Assembly: GCF_022760965.1 (NCBI RefSeq)
Contig: NZ_JAKVIJ010000001.1
Span: 310,001 to 374,000, forward strand
DNA length: 64,000 nt
DNA from: Simplicispira sedimenti
GTDB lineage: Bacteria; Pseudomonadota; Gammaproteobacteria; Burkholderiales; Burkholderiaceae_C
Direction of reading: 5' to 3'
Shown here: one piece after another, positions 53,681 through 62,455 of the stretch
How the letters are laid out: every line of letters starts with the position of its first letter
Numbering within the stretch: the stretch's first letter is position 1
The notes under the pieces: generated by a model
Databases searched by the model: none
What the model was told of the DNA's origin: nothing
The model's input: the letters and a program-made list of their open reading frames with translations, nothing else
Made by a program: the position numbers and the translations under genes

Positions 53681-54940
53681 ATGCCTGCTGCTTTGCACCC
53701 CAGCCCTTCGGTCTCGCGCACCCAGTTGCTGTGGCTCGCGTTGGCGCTGTCCATGGGCGCTGCGGTGTCGCTGGGCATCACGCGGTTTGCCTATGCGCTG
53801 CTGCTGCCGCCCATGCGTGCAGACCTGGGCTGGTCTTACACCCTGGCCGGGGCCATGAACACCGTCAACGCCCTGGGCTACCTGCTGGGTGCGCTGGCCA
53901 CGCCACTGCTGCTGCGGCGCGGGCCGCCGGGCGCCTTGATGCTGGTCGGTGCGGTGCTGGCCACGTTGTTCATGGGGCTGTGCGGCTTTTTTCTCGAAGC
54001 GGCGCCGCTCTTGCTGCAGCGCCTGCTGGCAGGGGTGGCCAGCGCCTTCATGTTCATCACGGGCGGCCTGATGGCGGCGCGCCTGGGGGCGCTCGATGCG
54101 CCACGCAGCGGTTTGTTGTTGGGCCTGTATTACGGGGGTACGGGCTGGGGCATCAGCCTGTCGGCGCTGCTGGTGCCCGCCGTGTTGCAGGCCGCACCGC
54201 AGCCGCATGCCTGGACCTGGGCGTGGTGGGCGCTGGCGCTGGCCTGTGGCGCGGCCACGGCGCTGCTGGTGTGGCCGGTGCGGGTGCTGCGGCGCATGGA
54301 TGTCGTGGCCGCAGCGGCGGCGCCATCGACTTCTGCCCCGGCCTCGGCGGCTGTGGTGGCGGGGGTGGCGGCGCGGGTTTTCAAGGTGCGCGACTTTGCG
54401 CCTGCGCTGGCGGGCTACGCCATGTTTGGCGTGGGCTATATCGGCTACATGACTTTTGTGGTGGCCTTGTTGCGCGCGCAGGGCGTGGGCGGTGGGGCGG
54501 TGACGTTGTTCTATGCGCTGCTGGGCCTGGCGGTGGTGCTGTCCTCGCGCATCTGGGCGGGCCTGCTGGACCGCCAGCGCGGCGGCGGGGCACTGGCGCG
54601 GCTCAATGCCCTGCTGGGCCTGGCCACGGTGCTGCCCGCGCTGACCTCGGCCTGGCCGGTGGCGCTGGCCTCGGGGCTGCTGTTTGGCGGGGTGTTTCTG
54701 TCGGTGGTGGCCTCGACCACGGCGCTGGTGCGGCACAACCTGCCCGCCTCGCAGTGGGCGGCAGGTATCAGTGCCTTCACCATCGTGTTTGCGGCCGGGC
54801 AGATCGTGGGGCCCACGGTGGTGGGCTGGATCGCTGACGGCCCTGGCGGCCTGGCGCGCGGCCTGGTGTTCTCGGCCGCAGCGCTGTGGCTGGGCGCGCT
54901 ACTGGCAGCGCGCCAGAAGCCGATAGGCGACGCCGAATAA
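53681..54940 (+). CDS. MFS transporter, YbfB/YjiJ family
   Basis: From ATG 53681 the 419-residue protein has about twelve membrane helices. An early GITRFAYALLLPPMRADLGWSYTLAGAMNTVNALGYLLGAL segment is characteristic of YbfB/YjiJ-type permeases. A proline/alanine-rich central loop separates the halves. The substrate is unknown. GATG-type spacing upstream is poor in Shine-Dalgarno sequence, so the start is chosen from the predicted first helix and family length. Confidence 0.88.
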   Translation: MPAALHPSPSVSRTQLLWLALALSMGAAVSLGITRFAYALLLPPMRADLGWSYTLAGAMNTVNALGYLLGALATPLLLRRGPPGALMLVGAVLATLFMGLCGFFLEAAPLLLQRLLAGVASAFMFITGGLMAARLGALDAPRSGLLLGLYYGGTGWGISLSALLVPAVLQAAPQPHAWTWAWWALALACGAATALLVWPVRVLRRMDVVAAAAAPSTSAPASAAVVAGVAARVFKVRDFAPALAGYAMFGVGYIGYMTFVVALLRAQGVGGGAVTLFYALLGLAVVLSSRIWAGLLDRQRGGGALARLNALLGLATVLPALTSAWPVALASGLLFGGVFLSVVASTTALVRHNLPASQWAAGISAFTIVFAAGQIVGPTVVGWIADGPGGLARGLVFSAAALWLGALLAARQKPIGDAE

Positions 54941-55011
54941 GTCCCTGTGATGGTGCGTGCCCGGCATTGGATTGGGATGCGCGACGCGCAAGGGACTTGT
55001 TTGGCGTTGCC

Positions 55012-55617
55012 TTACTTGAGCAGCCCTTCGGCGCGCAGTGCGGCCTGCACGGCGGGGCGCTGTTCCATGCGCTGCTGGAAGGCAACGATGTTCGCAAAGC
55101 CCGACAGATCGACCCCCACGTACTGGCCCCAGCGCGAGACGGTGTAGAGGTAGGCGTCGGCCACGCTGAACTGGCCCAGCAGGTAGTCCTTGCCGGCCAG
55201 TTGCTTGTCCACCCAGGCAAAGCGGGCCTGCAGGCGCTCGCGCACCAGGGGTTTGTAGTCTTCGGGGGTGCCGGGGGCAAACAGCGGGCTGTGGCCCTTG
55301 TGCAGCTCGGTGCCGATGAAGGTCAGCCATTCCTGCAGGCGGTAGCGCTCCATGGTGCCGTTGGCGGGGGCCAGGTTCTTGCCGGGCACCTGGTCGGCCA
55401 GGTACTGCACGATGGCCGGGCCTTCGCGCAGGCGCTCGCCGTTGTCCAGCTCCAGCACGGGCACGTAGCCCAGCTCGTTGATGGTGTGGAAGTCCGTGCC
55501 GTCCTGCAGCTTTTTCGTCTTGGTGCTGGCCAGCACGCCGGTGAAGGGCAGGCCGCTTTCGTGCAGCACGATGTGCGGAGAGAGCGAGCAGGCGCCGGGG
55601 GAGTAGTACAGCTTCAT
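55012..55617 (-). CDS. gstA: Glutathione S-transferase (GstA type)
   Basis: From ATG 55617 the 201-residue enzyme starts MKLYYSPGACSLSPHIVLHE, the bacterial beta-class motif with catalytic Cys10. It has GYVPVLELDNGERLREGPAIVQYLAD for glutathione binding and the helical C-terminal domain with QFSVADAYLYTVSRW. It conjugates or reduces electrophiles. A longer start at 55656 is unlikely. Confidence 0.93.
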   Translation of the reverse strand: MKLYYSPGACSLSPHIVLHESGLPFTGVLASTKTKKLQDGTDFHTINELGYVPVLELDNGERLREGPAIVQYLADQVPGKNLAPANGTMERYRLQEWLTFIGTELHKGHSPLFAPGTPEDYKPLVRERLQARFAWVDKQLAGKDYLLGQFSVADAYLYTVSRWGQYVGVDLSGFANIVAFQQRMEQRPAVQAALRAEGLLK

Positions 55618-55693
55618 GGTGCAGTCCTGTGGTGGGTGAAGAGAACAGCCTGCCATCCTAGACTGACCCGCAAGGCTCTGCCAGCGCAGGGGT

Positions 55694-55996
55694 TCATGTG
55701 CCGGGCTGGGTCAGCTGCTCCAGCCGGTTGAGGAAATGCAGGGCCTGCGCACGCGTGCTGCCGCACATCTCTGCCGAGGGCTGGAGCTGCGCGCACACCG
55801 CCGGGCGATCGGGGTGGCCGAAGATGCGGCAGCGCTCATCCTCGCCCAGCTGCACGCAGCGCACCCCGGCCGGTTTGCCCTGGGGCATGCCAGGAATGGG
55901 CGAGCTGATGGACGGTGCTGTGCAGCATGCGCCACAGCCGGGGCGGCAGTCCAGGGCAGGGCGCACGCTCAAGCTTGCAGCCGCTGTGCTGCCCAC
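55694..55996 (-). CDS. YkgJ family Cys-cluster protein
   Basis: The protein of about 100 residues has the family core CRPGCGACCTAPSISSPIPGMP with GKPAGVRCVQL, and a later CRIFGHPDRPAVCAQLQPSAEMCG. These Cys residues suggest zinc or iron-sulfur binding. The first in-frame start (GTG 55996) overlaps the upstream FMN reductase gene by 28 bases; a GTG at 55966 would avoid the overlap. Function is unknown. Confidence 0.85.
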   Translation of the reverse strand: MGSTAAASLSVRPALDCRPGCGACCTAPSISSPIPGMPQGKPAGVRCVQLGEDERCRIFGHPDRPAVCAQLQPSAEMCGSTRAQALHFLNRLEQLTQPGT

Positions 55997-56550
55997 AGCA
56001 CCTGATCGACCACGGCGCGCACGCGCTCGCGCTGGGTTTCCTGCACCAGTGCACCCTGGTCGTCAAAGGCGCTGCCTGCCTGGCCCAGCGCAAAGGCCTT
56101 GGGCGCGAGCCAGCATTCCAGGTTGGTGAGCAAAGGCGCGAGGTGGCTTTGCGAGCGCAGGCCGCCCAGCGCGCCGGGCGATGCGCTGAGCATGCCCACC
56201 ACCTTGCCGCGAAAGGGCAGCGTGCCATCCTGCCAGAGGGGGTCGCCCTTGATGGGGCTGGATGCCCAGTCGATGGTGTTCTTGAGCAGCGCGGTATAGC
56301 TGCCGTTGTACTCGGGGGAGCAAATGATCCAGGCGGGGTGTGCATGCAGCACTTCCTTGAGGCGCAGCACGTCGACCGGGGTGCCGCGCGCTTCCAGGTC
56401 GGCGTTGTAGAGCGGGATGTCCAGGTCACCCAGCTCCAGCAGGGTGACCTGGGCACCGGCTTCGCGGCCCAGGTCGGCGGCCACGCGGGCCAGGCGGCGG
56501 TTGAAGGATTGCTGGCGGGTGCTGCCCGCGAAAACAAGAAGGGAAGTCAT
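55969..56550 (-). CDS. NADPH-dependent FMN reductase family protein
   Basis: The 193-residue flavodoxin-fold protein has FAGSTRQQSFNRRLA for FMN phosphate binding and ICSPEYNGSYTALLKNTIDWAS, the hallmark of the NADPH-dependent FMN/chromate/quinone reductase family. A mid-protein GALGGLRSQSHL loop is also typical. It probably reduces quinones or flavins during oxidative stress. It is coupled to the YkgJ-like gene. Confidence 0.92.
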   Translation of the reverse strand: MTSLLVFAGSTRQQSFNRRLARVAADLGREAGAQVTLLELGDLDIPLYNADLEARGTPVDVLRLKEVLHAHPAWIICSPEYNGSYTALLKNTIDWASSPIKGDPLWQDGTLPFRGKVVGMLSASPGALGGLRSQSHLAPLLTNLECWLAPKAFALGQAGSAFDDQGALVQETQRERVRAVVDQVLWAAQRLQA

Positions 56551-56619
56551 GCGCGGATTGGAGCACAGGCCGCTTGCAAGCTTCCTGCAAATGGGCCAAA
56601 GCCCTGGCGTCGGCAGCGT

Positions 56620-56635
56620 TGTTTCACGTGAAACA
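56620..56635. other. parS centromere site 1, perfect consensus
   Basis: TGTTTCACGTGAAACA is the 16-bp consensus parS palindrome bound by ParB. It lies 136 bp before mnmG and about 4.9 kb from parB. Confidence 0.95.
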
Positions 56636-56770
56636 GGCAGGGGCGTGTGCAGGCGTGCGGCGGGGCGGTGGCAAAGGTGGGAAAATCACCCCCTTGCCCG
56701 CGCACCGTGCCGGGCCACCCTTTGCCTTGCTGCAGCCCACAGGCTGGCTCTGCGGCCCCCGGAGTTTTTC

Positions 56771-58735
56771 ATGTTGTACCCCCAGGAATTTGATGTCATC
56801 GTCGTAGGCGGCGGCCATGCCGGCACCGAGGCCGCGCTGGCAGCGGCGCGCATGGGCTGCCAAACGCTGCTGCTCACGCACAACATCGAGACGCTGGGGC
56901 AGATGAGCTGCAACCCCAGCATTGGCGGCATCGGCAAGGGCCACCTGGTGAAAGAGGTGGACGCCCTGGGTGGCGCCATGGCGTTGGCCACGGACGAGGG
57001 TGGCATCCAGTTCCGCATCCTCAACAGCAGCAAAGGTCCGGCCGTACGTGCCACGCGGGCGCAGGCCGACCGCGTTCTGTACAAGGCGGCCATCCGCCGC
57101 ATGCTGGAGAACCAGCCCAACCTCTGGCTGTTCCAGCAGGCGGTGGACGACCTGATGGTGGAGGGCGACCGCGTGGTGGGCGCCGTGACGCAGGTGGGTA
57201 TCGCTTTCCGTTCGCGCACGGTGGTGCTCACGGCCGGCACCTTCCTTGACGGCAAGATCCATGTGGGCCTGAACAACTATGCCGCTGGCCGGGCCGGGGA
57301 CCCGCCCGCTGTGTCGCTCTCGGCACGCCTGAAGGAGCTCCAGCTGCCGCAGGGGCGCCTGAAGACGGGTACCCCGCCGCGCATCGACGGGCGCAGCATC
57401 GACTTCAGCCAGTGCGAGGAGCAGCCCGGCGACGGCATGCCCGGTGGCGTGAATGAGGGCGCGTTGCCGGTGTTCAGCTTCATGGGCAGCGCGGCCATGC
57501 ACCCGCGCCAGATGCCCTGCTGGATCACGCACACCAACGAGCGTACGCACGAGATCATCCGCAGCGGCTTCGACCGCAGCCCCATGTTCACCGGCAAGAT
57601 CGAGGGCGTGGGCCCGCGCTATTGCCCCAGCGTGGAAGACAAGATCAACCGCTTTGCCGACAAGGACAGCCACCAGATCTTTCTGGAGCCCGAGGGGCTG
57701 ACCACGCACGAGTTCTACCCCAACGGCATTTCCACCAGCCTGCCGTTCGACATCCAGTACGCCCTGGTACGCAGCATGAAGGGCTTGGAAAATGCCCACA
57801 TCCTGCGCCCAGGCTATGCCATCGAATACGACTACTTCGACCCGCGCTCGCTCAAGAGCAGTTTCGAGACGCGCCAGATCCAGGGCCTGTTTTTCGCCGG
57901 GCAGATCAATGGCACCACGGGCTATGAGGAGGCCGCGGCGCAAGGCCTGTTCGCAGGCATCAACGCTGCGCTGCAATGCCGGGGCGAAGCCGCCTGGCTG
58001 CCCGCTCGCGACGAGGCCTATCTGGGCGTGCTGGTGGACGACCTCATCACCAAGGGTGTGACCGAGCCCTACCGCATGTTCACCAGCCGCGCTGAGTTCC
58101 GCCTGCAACTGCGCGAGGACAATGCCGACATGCGCCTGACAGAAGCAGGGCGACGCATGGGCCTGGTGGATGATGCGCGCTGGGATGCCTTCAGCCGCAA
58201 GCGCGATGCCGTGGCGCGCGAGACCGAGCGCCTGAAGGCCACCTGGGTGAATCCGCGCATTCTTGATGCCGCCGAGGCCGAGCGCGTGCTGGGCAAGGCC
58301 ATCGAGCACGAGTACCACCTGTTCGATCTGCTGCGTCGCCCTGGCGTCAGCTACGAACAGCTCATGTCGCTGGACGGCGGCAAGTACGCGTCGGGCGATG
58401 TTTCACGTGAAACGCTGGGCGATCTGAGCGACCCGGTGGTGGAGCAGGTGGAAATCGCCGCCAAGTACGCGGGCTACATCGATCGCCAGAAGGATGAGGT
58501 GCAGCGTACCGCCCACCTGGAAAAGCTGCGTTTGCCCGGTGATTTGGACTACATGCAGGTCACGGCCCTGTCCATCGAAGTACGGCAGAAGCTGCAAAAG
58601 CACCGGCCCGAAACCCTGGGCCAAGCGTCGCGTATTTCGGGTGTGACGCCCGCAGCGATTTCGCTGTTGATGGTGCACCTGAAGAAGGGCGGTTTTCAGG
58701 GCTTTGCCCGCGCCGATGGCGAGGTGCCCGCATGA
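56771..58735 (+). CDS. mnmG: tRNA uridine-5-carboxymethylaminomethyl(34) synthesis enzyme MnmG
   Basis: The 654-residue FAD-dependent enzyme modifies the wobble uridine together with MnmE. The dinucleotide fold VVGGGHAGTEAA (11-22) is followed by SCNPSIGGIGKGHLVKEVDALGG, GRLKTGTPPRIDGRSI and GLFFAGQINGTTGYEEAAAQG. The helical C-terminal domain ends with SRISGVTPAAISLLMVHLKK. ATG 56771 gives the usual N-terminus, with GGAG upstream. The gene contains an internal parS-like site (58399-58414) coding VSRET. It overlaps rsmG by four bases. Confidence 0.96.
   Translation: MLYPQEFDVIVVGGGHAGTEAALAAARMGCQTLLLTHNIETLGQMSCNPSIGGIGKGHLVKEVDALGGAMALATDEGGIQFRILNSSKGPAVRATRAQADRVLYKAAIRRMLENQPNLWLFQQAVDDLMVEGDRVVGAVTQVGIAFRSRTVVLTAGTFLDGKIHVGLNNYAAGRAGDPPAVSLSARLKELQLPQGRLKTGTPPRIDGRSIDFSQCEEQPGDGMPGGVNEGALPVFSFMGSAAMHPRQMPCWITHTNERTHEIIRSGFDRSPMFTGKIEGVGPRYCPSVEDKINRFADKDSHQIFLEPEGLTTHEFYPNGISTSLPFDIQYALVRSMKGLENAHILRPGYAIEYDYFDPRSLKSSFETRQIQGLFFAGQINGTTGYEEAAAQGLFAGINAALQCRGEAAWLPARDEAYLGVLVDDLITKGVTEPYRMFTSRAEFRLQLREDNADMRLTEAGRRMGLVDDARWDAFSRKRDAVARETERLKATWVNPRILDAAEAERVLGKAIEHEYHLFDLLRRPGVSYEQLMSLDGGKYASGDVSRETLGDLSDPVVEQVEIAAKYAGYIDRQKDEVQRTAHLEKLRLPGDLDYMQVTALSIEVRQKLQKHRPETLGQASRISGVTPAAISLLMVHLKKGGFQGFARADGEVPA
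58399..58414. other. parS-like site 2 inside mnmG
   Basis: TGTTTCACGTGAAACG matches the consensus at 15 of 16 positions. It encodes VSRET in MnmG at a position without known strict need for this DNA, and so is likely retained for ParB binding. Confidence 0.88.
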
Positions 58736-59424
58736 GCGATGTGCTGACGGAGCGCTTGCGCGCAGGTGCCCATGCATTGGCGCTGGAGCTCAGTGATGTG
58801 CAGCTCGCACAGCTCTTGGAGTTTTTGGCGCTGCTGCAAAAGTGGAACAAGGTTTACAACCTCACGGCCGTGCGCGACCCGCAGGAGATGCTCACGCACC
58901 ACCTGCTCGACAGTCTGGCCGCCGTGACCCCACTGCGCCGCCATATCGCGCAGGCCGGGCTGGCCACGACGCCCGTGCACCTGCTCGACGTGGGCTCGGG
59001 CGGCGGCCTGCCCGGCGTGGTGTTCGCCATCTGTTGCCCTGGGGTGGACGTGAGCTGCGTGGACACCGTGGCCAAGAAGGCGGCCTTCATCCAGCAGGCT
59101 GCTGCCGCGCTGCGCCTTCCCAACTTGCATGGCATCCATGCGCGGGTCGAGAGCCTGGCGGGGCCGTATGACGTGGTGAGCTGCCGCGCGTTTGCGTCGT
59201 TGCCGGATTTCACCGCCTGGTCGCGTGGCGCGCTCGCCCCGCAAGGCGTCTGGCTGGCCATGAAGGGCAAGCATCCCCAGGATGAACTGGCCGCCTTGCC
59301 CGCCGATGTGCAGGTGTTTCACGTGGAACCACTGCAGGTGCCCGGGTTGGATGCCGAGCGCTGCATTGTCTGGATGCATCCGTCATCCCAAAGAGCTGCA
59401 GGGCAGGGCGGGGTGGTCGCGTAA
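58732..59424 (+). CDS. rsmG: 16S rRNA (guanine(527)-N7)-methyltransferase RsmG
   Basis: The 230-residue SAM-dependent methyltransferase has the N-terminal LLEFLALLQKWNKVYNLTAVRDPQEMLTHHLLDSLA, motif I DVGSGGGLPG (86-95) and SCRAFASLPDFTAWSRG. Loss of this enzyme gives low-level streptomycin resistance in other bacteria. The start overlaps the mnmG stop. A third parS-like sequence lies in its 3' part. Confidence 0.95.
   Translation: MSDVLTERLRAGAHALALELSDVQLAQLLEFLALLQKWNKVYNLTAVRDPQEMLTHHLLDSLAAVTPLRRHIAQAGLATTPVHLLDVGSGGGLPGVVFAICCPGVDVSCVDTVAKKAAFIQQAAAALRLPNLHGIHARVESLAGPYDVVSCRAFASLPDFTAWSRGALAPQGVWLAMKGKHPQDELAALPADVQVFHVEPLQVPGLDAERCIVWMHPSSQRAAGQGGVVA
59315..59330. other. parS-like site 3 inside rsmG
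   Basis: TGTTTCACGTGGAACC matches 14 of 16 positions of the consensus. It encodes VFHVEP in RsmG. The mismatches are both in the right half, so binding may be weaker. Confidence 0.65.
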
Positions 59425-59487
59425 ACTTGGGCCCCGGTTCGCACACTGCGCTGTGCGGCCTATCCAGCTCCCCCCAGAGGAACCCAC

Positions 59488-60102
59488 ATGTTCGGTATTG
59501 CAGACTACGGCGCCTTCGTGGCCGCCATCGTGTTGTTTCTGGCCATTCCCGGGCCGGGCAATCTGGCGCTCATTACCTCCACCAGCAAGGGCGGGGTGCG
59601 GGGTGGTCTGGCGGCCACGCTGGGCGTGATCGCGGGCGACCAGGTGCTGATGTGGGCGGCGGTGGCCGGTGTGGCGGCCCTGCTGGTGGCGTACCCGGCG
59701 GCATTCCATGCGGTGCAGTGGCTGGGCGCAGCCTACCTGGCTTGGCTGGGGTTCAGGATGCTGACGGCCAAGCCCGGTGCTGCGCCGGTGCTGCACATCG
59801 AGCCGCGCCACTACTTCAAGCAAGCGGCCCTCATCACGCTGCTCAACCCCAAGGCCATCGTGTTCTACATGGCGTTCTTCCCGCTGTTTGTGGACCCGGC
59901 GCGCCACCAGGGCATGCTGACCTTCGGTGTAATGGCGGCCACCATTGCGCTGCTCACCTTTCTGTACGGCCTGGTCGTGGTGCTGCTCACGCACCATCTG
60001 GCCGAGCGCATGCGCGCCAACCCCACCATTGCCCGCGTGTTGGAGAAGCTGGCGGGTGTGTTCCTCATCGGTTTTGGCGTCAAGCTGGCAATTTCCAAAT
60101 AA
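59488..60102 (+). CDS. LysE family amino-acid exporter (RhtB-like)
   Basis: The 204-residue protein has six membrane segments. It carries the LysE/RhtB signature FLAIPGPGNLALITSTSKGG near residues 15-34 and FKQAALITLLNPKAIVFYMAFFPLFVDP in the middle. It exports amino acids or derivatives; the substrate is unknown. It lies between rsmG and parA and is 12 bp from parA. Confidence 0.92.
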   Translation: MFGIADYGAFVAAIVLFLAIPGPGNLALITSTSKGGVRGGLAATLGVIAGDQVLMWAAVAGVAALLVAYPAAFHAVQWLGAAYLAWLGFRMLTAKPGAAPVLHIEPRHYFKQAALITLLNPKAIVFYMAFFPLFVDPARHQGMLTFGVMAATIALLTFLYGLVVVLLTHHLAERMRANPTIARVLEKLAGVFLIGFGVKLAISK

Positions 60103-60114
60103 GGCAACTCTCCC

Positions 60115-60924
60115 ATGGCGAAGATCTTTTGTGTGGCCAACCAGAAGGGCGGCGTCGGCAAGACCACCACCACGGTCAATCTGGCCGCCGGGCTGGCCAA
60201 GATCGGCCAGCGCGTGCTGATGGTGGATCTGGACCCGCAGGGCAATGCCACCATGGGCTCGGGCGTGGACAAGCGCGCCCTGGAGCTGTCGGTGTACGAC
60301 GTGCTGCTCGAATCCGCCTCGGTGAAAGAGGCGGCCGTGTTGTCCGACAAGTGCGGCTACTGGGTGCTGGGCGCCAACCGTGAACTGGCCGGTGCCGAGG
60401 TGGAACTGGTGGCGCTGGAGCAGCGCGACAAGCGCCTCAAGGCCGCGCTCGCGCAGGCCGATGCCGACTACGACTTTGTGCTCATCGACTGCCCACCGTC
60501 CCTGAGCATGCTCACGCTCAACGGCCTGTGCAGCGCGCACGGTGTCATCGTGCCCATGCAGTGCGAGTACTTCGCGCTCGAAGGGCTGACCGACCTGGTC
60601 AACACCATCAAGCAGGTACATGCCAACCTCAATGCCGATCTGCAGATCATCGGCTTGCTGCGCGTGATGTTCGACCCGCGCATCACGCTGCAGCAGCAGG
60701 TGAGCGAGCAGCTCAAGGACCACTTCGGCGACAAGGTGTTCGACACCGTGATCCCGCGCAACGTGCGCCTGGCCGAAGCGCCCAGCTACGGCCTGCCCGG
60801 TGTGGTGTTCGACCCCTCGGCCAAGGGCAGCCAGGCCTTCGTGGAGTTTGCCCAGGAAATGGTGGCCCGCGTGCAGCGCATGGGGGCGCCCAAGGTTCAA
60901 GCCAAATCGGCCTCTGGCGCTTGA
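60115..60924 (+). CDS. parA: Chromosome partitioning ATPase ParA
   Basis: The 269-residue Soj-type ATPase has the deviant Walker A KGGVGKTT (11-18), DLDPQGNATMG, and Walker B-like FVLIDCPPSLSMLTLNGL. It forms nucleoid gradients that move ParB-parS complexes. The last few codons are in the dispersed repeat at 60915, and its TGA stop (60922-60924) lies in the repeat's loop. Confidence 0.96.
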   Translation: MAKIFCVANQKGGVGKTTTTVNLAAGLAKIGQRVLMVDLDPQGNATMGSGVDKRALELSVYDVLLESASVKEAAVLSDKCGYWVLGANRELAGAEVELVALEQRDKRLKAALAQADADYDFVLIDCPPSLSMLTLNGLCSAHGVIVPMQCEYFALEGLTDLVNTIKQVHANLNADLQIIGLLRVMFDPRITLQQQVSEQLKDHFGDKVFDTVIPRNVRLAEAPSYGLPGVVFDPSAKGSQAFVEFAQEMVARVQRMGAPKVQAKSASGA

Positions 60925-60957
60925 TGGACAAGCGCCAATAGCTATTGAATTCATAGC
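60915..60957. repeat. Dispersed two-hairpin repeat spanning the parA stop
   Basis: TGGCGCTT (60915-60922) pairs with AAGCGCCA (60930-60937) around GATGGAC, followed by GCTAT-TGAATTC-ATAGC (60941-60957). The parA stop lies in the first hairpin and the ATG of the next gene begins directly after the second. Confidence 0.8.
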
Positions 60958-61497
60958 ATGCAACCCCCCCAGGTATTGTTGCTGCCCGGCTGGCAGAACT
61001 CCGGCCCCGGCCACTGGCAGACCGAGTGGGAGCGCCTGCACGGCTACCAGCGCGTCGAGCAACACGACTGGATGCGTCCACTGCGCGGCGACTGGTCCGC
61101 GCGCCTGGACGAAGTGGTGGCCGACAGCCCCGCACCCGTGGTGCTGGCCGCCCACAGCCTGGGCTGCATCCTCACCGCCTGGTGGGCCGCACATTCACGC
61201 CACACGGCCAAGGTGCGCGGCGCGCTGCTGGTGGCCCCGGGCGATGTGGAGCAGGCTGACGTCGCCGCCTGGATTCCCGGCTGGGCACCCATCGCGCGCC
61301 AGCGCCTGCCGTTCCCCGCCGTGCTGGTGGGCAGCCGCAACGACCCCTACTGCCGCTTCGAGCGCGCCCAGGCCTTGGCCAGCGACTGGGGAGCACGCTT
61401 CATCGACGCGGGCGAGCGTGGGCACATCAATGCGGAATCTGGCCTGGGCGACTGGGCCGAAGGCATGGAACTGCTGCAATCCCTCTTGAAAGACTGA
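60958..61497 (+). CDS. RBBP9/YdeN-type alpha/beta hydrolase
   Basis: The 179-residue serine hydrolase-like protein has the nucleophile elbow AHSLGC, an LLPGWQNSGPGHWQTEW start typical of the RBBP9/YdeN group, an Asp in GSRNDPYC and a His in GERGHINAESGLGDWAEG. It is inserted between parA and parB. No direct role in segregation is known. It starts at ATG 60958 immediately after a dispersed repeat, with no clear Shine-Dalgarno sequence. Confidence 0.9.
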   Translation: MQPPQVLLLPGWQNSGPGHWQTEWERLHGYQRVEQHDWMRPLRGDWSARLDEVVADSPAPVVLAAHSLGCILTAWWAAHSRHTAKVRGALLVAPGDVEQADVAAWIPGWAPIARQRLPFPAVLVGSRNDPYCRFERAQALASDWGARFIDAGERGHINAESGLGDWAEGMELLQSLLKD

Positions 61498-61505
61498 ACA
61501 ACAAC

Positions 61506-62426
61506 ATGGTTACCAAAAAACCCAAGGGCCTCGGCCGAGGACTGGAAGCGCTGCTGGGCCCCAAAGTGGCCGAAGCAGCAGAGCAGGCGCAGGCCGCCGA
61601 TGCGGGGCTTCCCAGCAGCCTGCGCCTGGACGACATGGTGCCCGGCATGTACCAGCCGCGCACGCGCATGGACGAGGGCGCGCTGTACGAACTGGCCGAG
61701 AGCATCAAGGCCCAGGGCATCATGCAGCCCATCCTGGTGCGCCGCCTGGCCGAGGGTGCCCACGCGGGCAAGTACGAAATCATTGCTGGTGAGCGCCGTT
61801 TTCGTGCCGCGCGCCTGGCTGGGCTGGAAGTGGTGCCGGTGCTGGTGCGCGAGGTGCCCAACGAGGCCGCCGCCGCCATGGCCCTCATCGAGAACATCCA
61901 GCGCGAAGACCTCAACCCGCTGGAAGAAGCGCAGGGCCTGCAGCGCCTGGTGCGCGAGTTCGGCCTCACGCACGAGCAGGCCGCGCAGGCCGTGGGCCGC
62001 TCGCGCAGTGCGGCCAGCAACCTGCTGCGCCTCTTGAACCTGGCCGAGCCGGTGCAGACCATGCTGATGGCGGGCGACATCGATATGGGCCATGCGCGCG
62101 CGCTGCTGGCGCTCGACCGCGCGGCGCAGATCACGGCGGGCAACCAGATCGCGGCCAAGAAGCTCTCGGTGCGCGAGGCCGAAGCGCTGGTCAAGAAGAT
62201 CGGCGCCGAGTTCAGCCTCGTTCCGCAAAAGCCCAAGAAGGAAAAATCGCGCGACATCAAGCGCGTGGAAGAGGAGTTGTCCGACCTGCTCATGGCCGAG
62301 GTGGAGGTGCGCGTGAAGAAGCGCGTCAAGCGCGCCGGCCGCATGGAGGACGTGGGCGAGCTGGCCATCCAGTTCGGCTCGCTCGACGCGCTCAACGGGC
62401 TGATCGAGCGCTTGCGCGGGCACTGA
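61506..62426 (+). CDS. parB: Chromosome partitioning protein ParB
   Basis: The 306-residue CTPase and DNA clamp has a basic N-terminus with KKPKGLGRGLEALLG and the CTP-binding GERRFRAARLAGL segment. ALIENIQREDLNPLEEAQ, the helix-turn-helix LTHEQAAQAVGRSRSAASNLLRLLNL and a C-terminal dimerisation domain follow. It loads at parS sites 56620, 58399 and perhaps 59315. It begins eight bases after the hydrolase stop. Confidence 0.96.
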   Translation: MVTKKPKGLGRGLEALLGPKVAEAAEQAQAADAGLPSSLRLDDMVPGMYQPRTRMDEGALYELAESIKAQGIMQPILVRRLAEGAHAGKYEIIAGERRFRAARLAGLEVVPVLVREVPNEAAAAMALIENIQREDLNPLEEAQGLQRLVREFGLTHEQAAQAVGRSRSAASNLLRLLNLAEPVQTMLMAGDIDMGHARALLALDRAAQITAGNQIAAKKLSVREAEALVKKIGAEFSLVPQKPKKEKSRDIKRVEEELSDLLMAEVEVRVKKRVKRAGRMEDVGELAIQFGSLDALNGLIERLRGH

Positions 62427-62435
62427 GTCTCCGCA

Positions 62436-62455
62436 GCGCGGCGGCCACGCCGCGC
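62436..62455. terminator. GC-rich hairpin after parB
   Basis: GCGCGGCG (62436-62443) pairs with CGCCGCGC (62448-62455) around GCCA. No T-tract follows, so termination would need Rho or the hairpin has another role. Confidence 0.45.

Noticed and set aside
59383..61194. 603-residue minus-strand frame across lysE and parA
   Set aside because: It spans several real plus-strand genes and lacks any motif.
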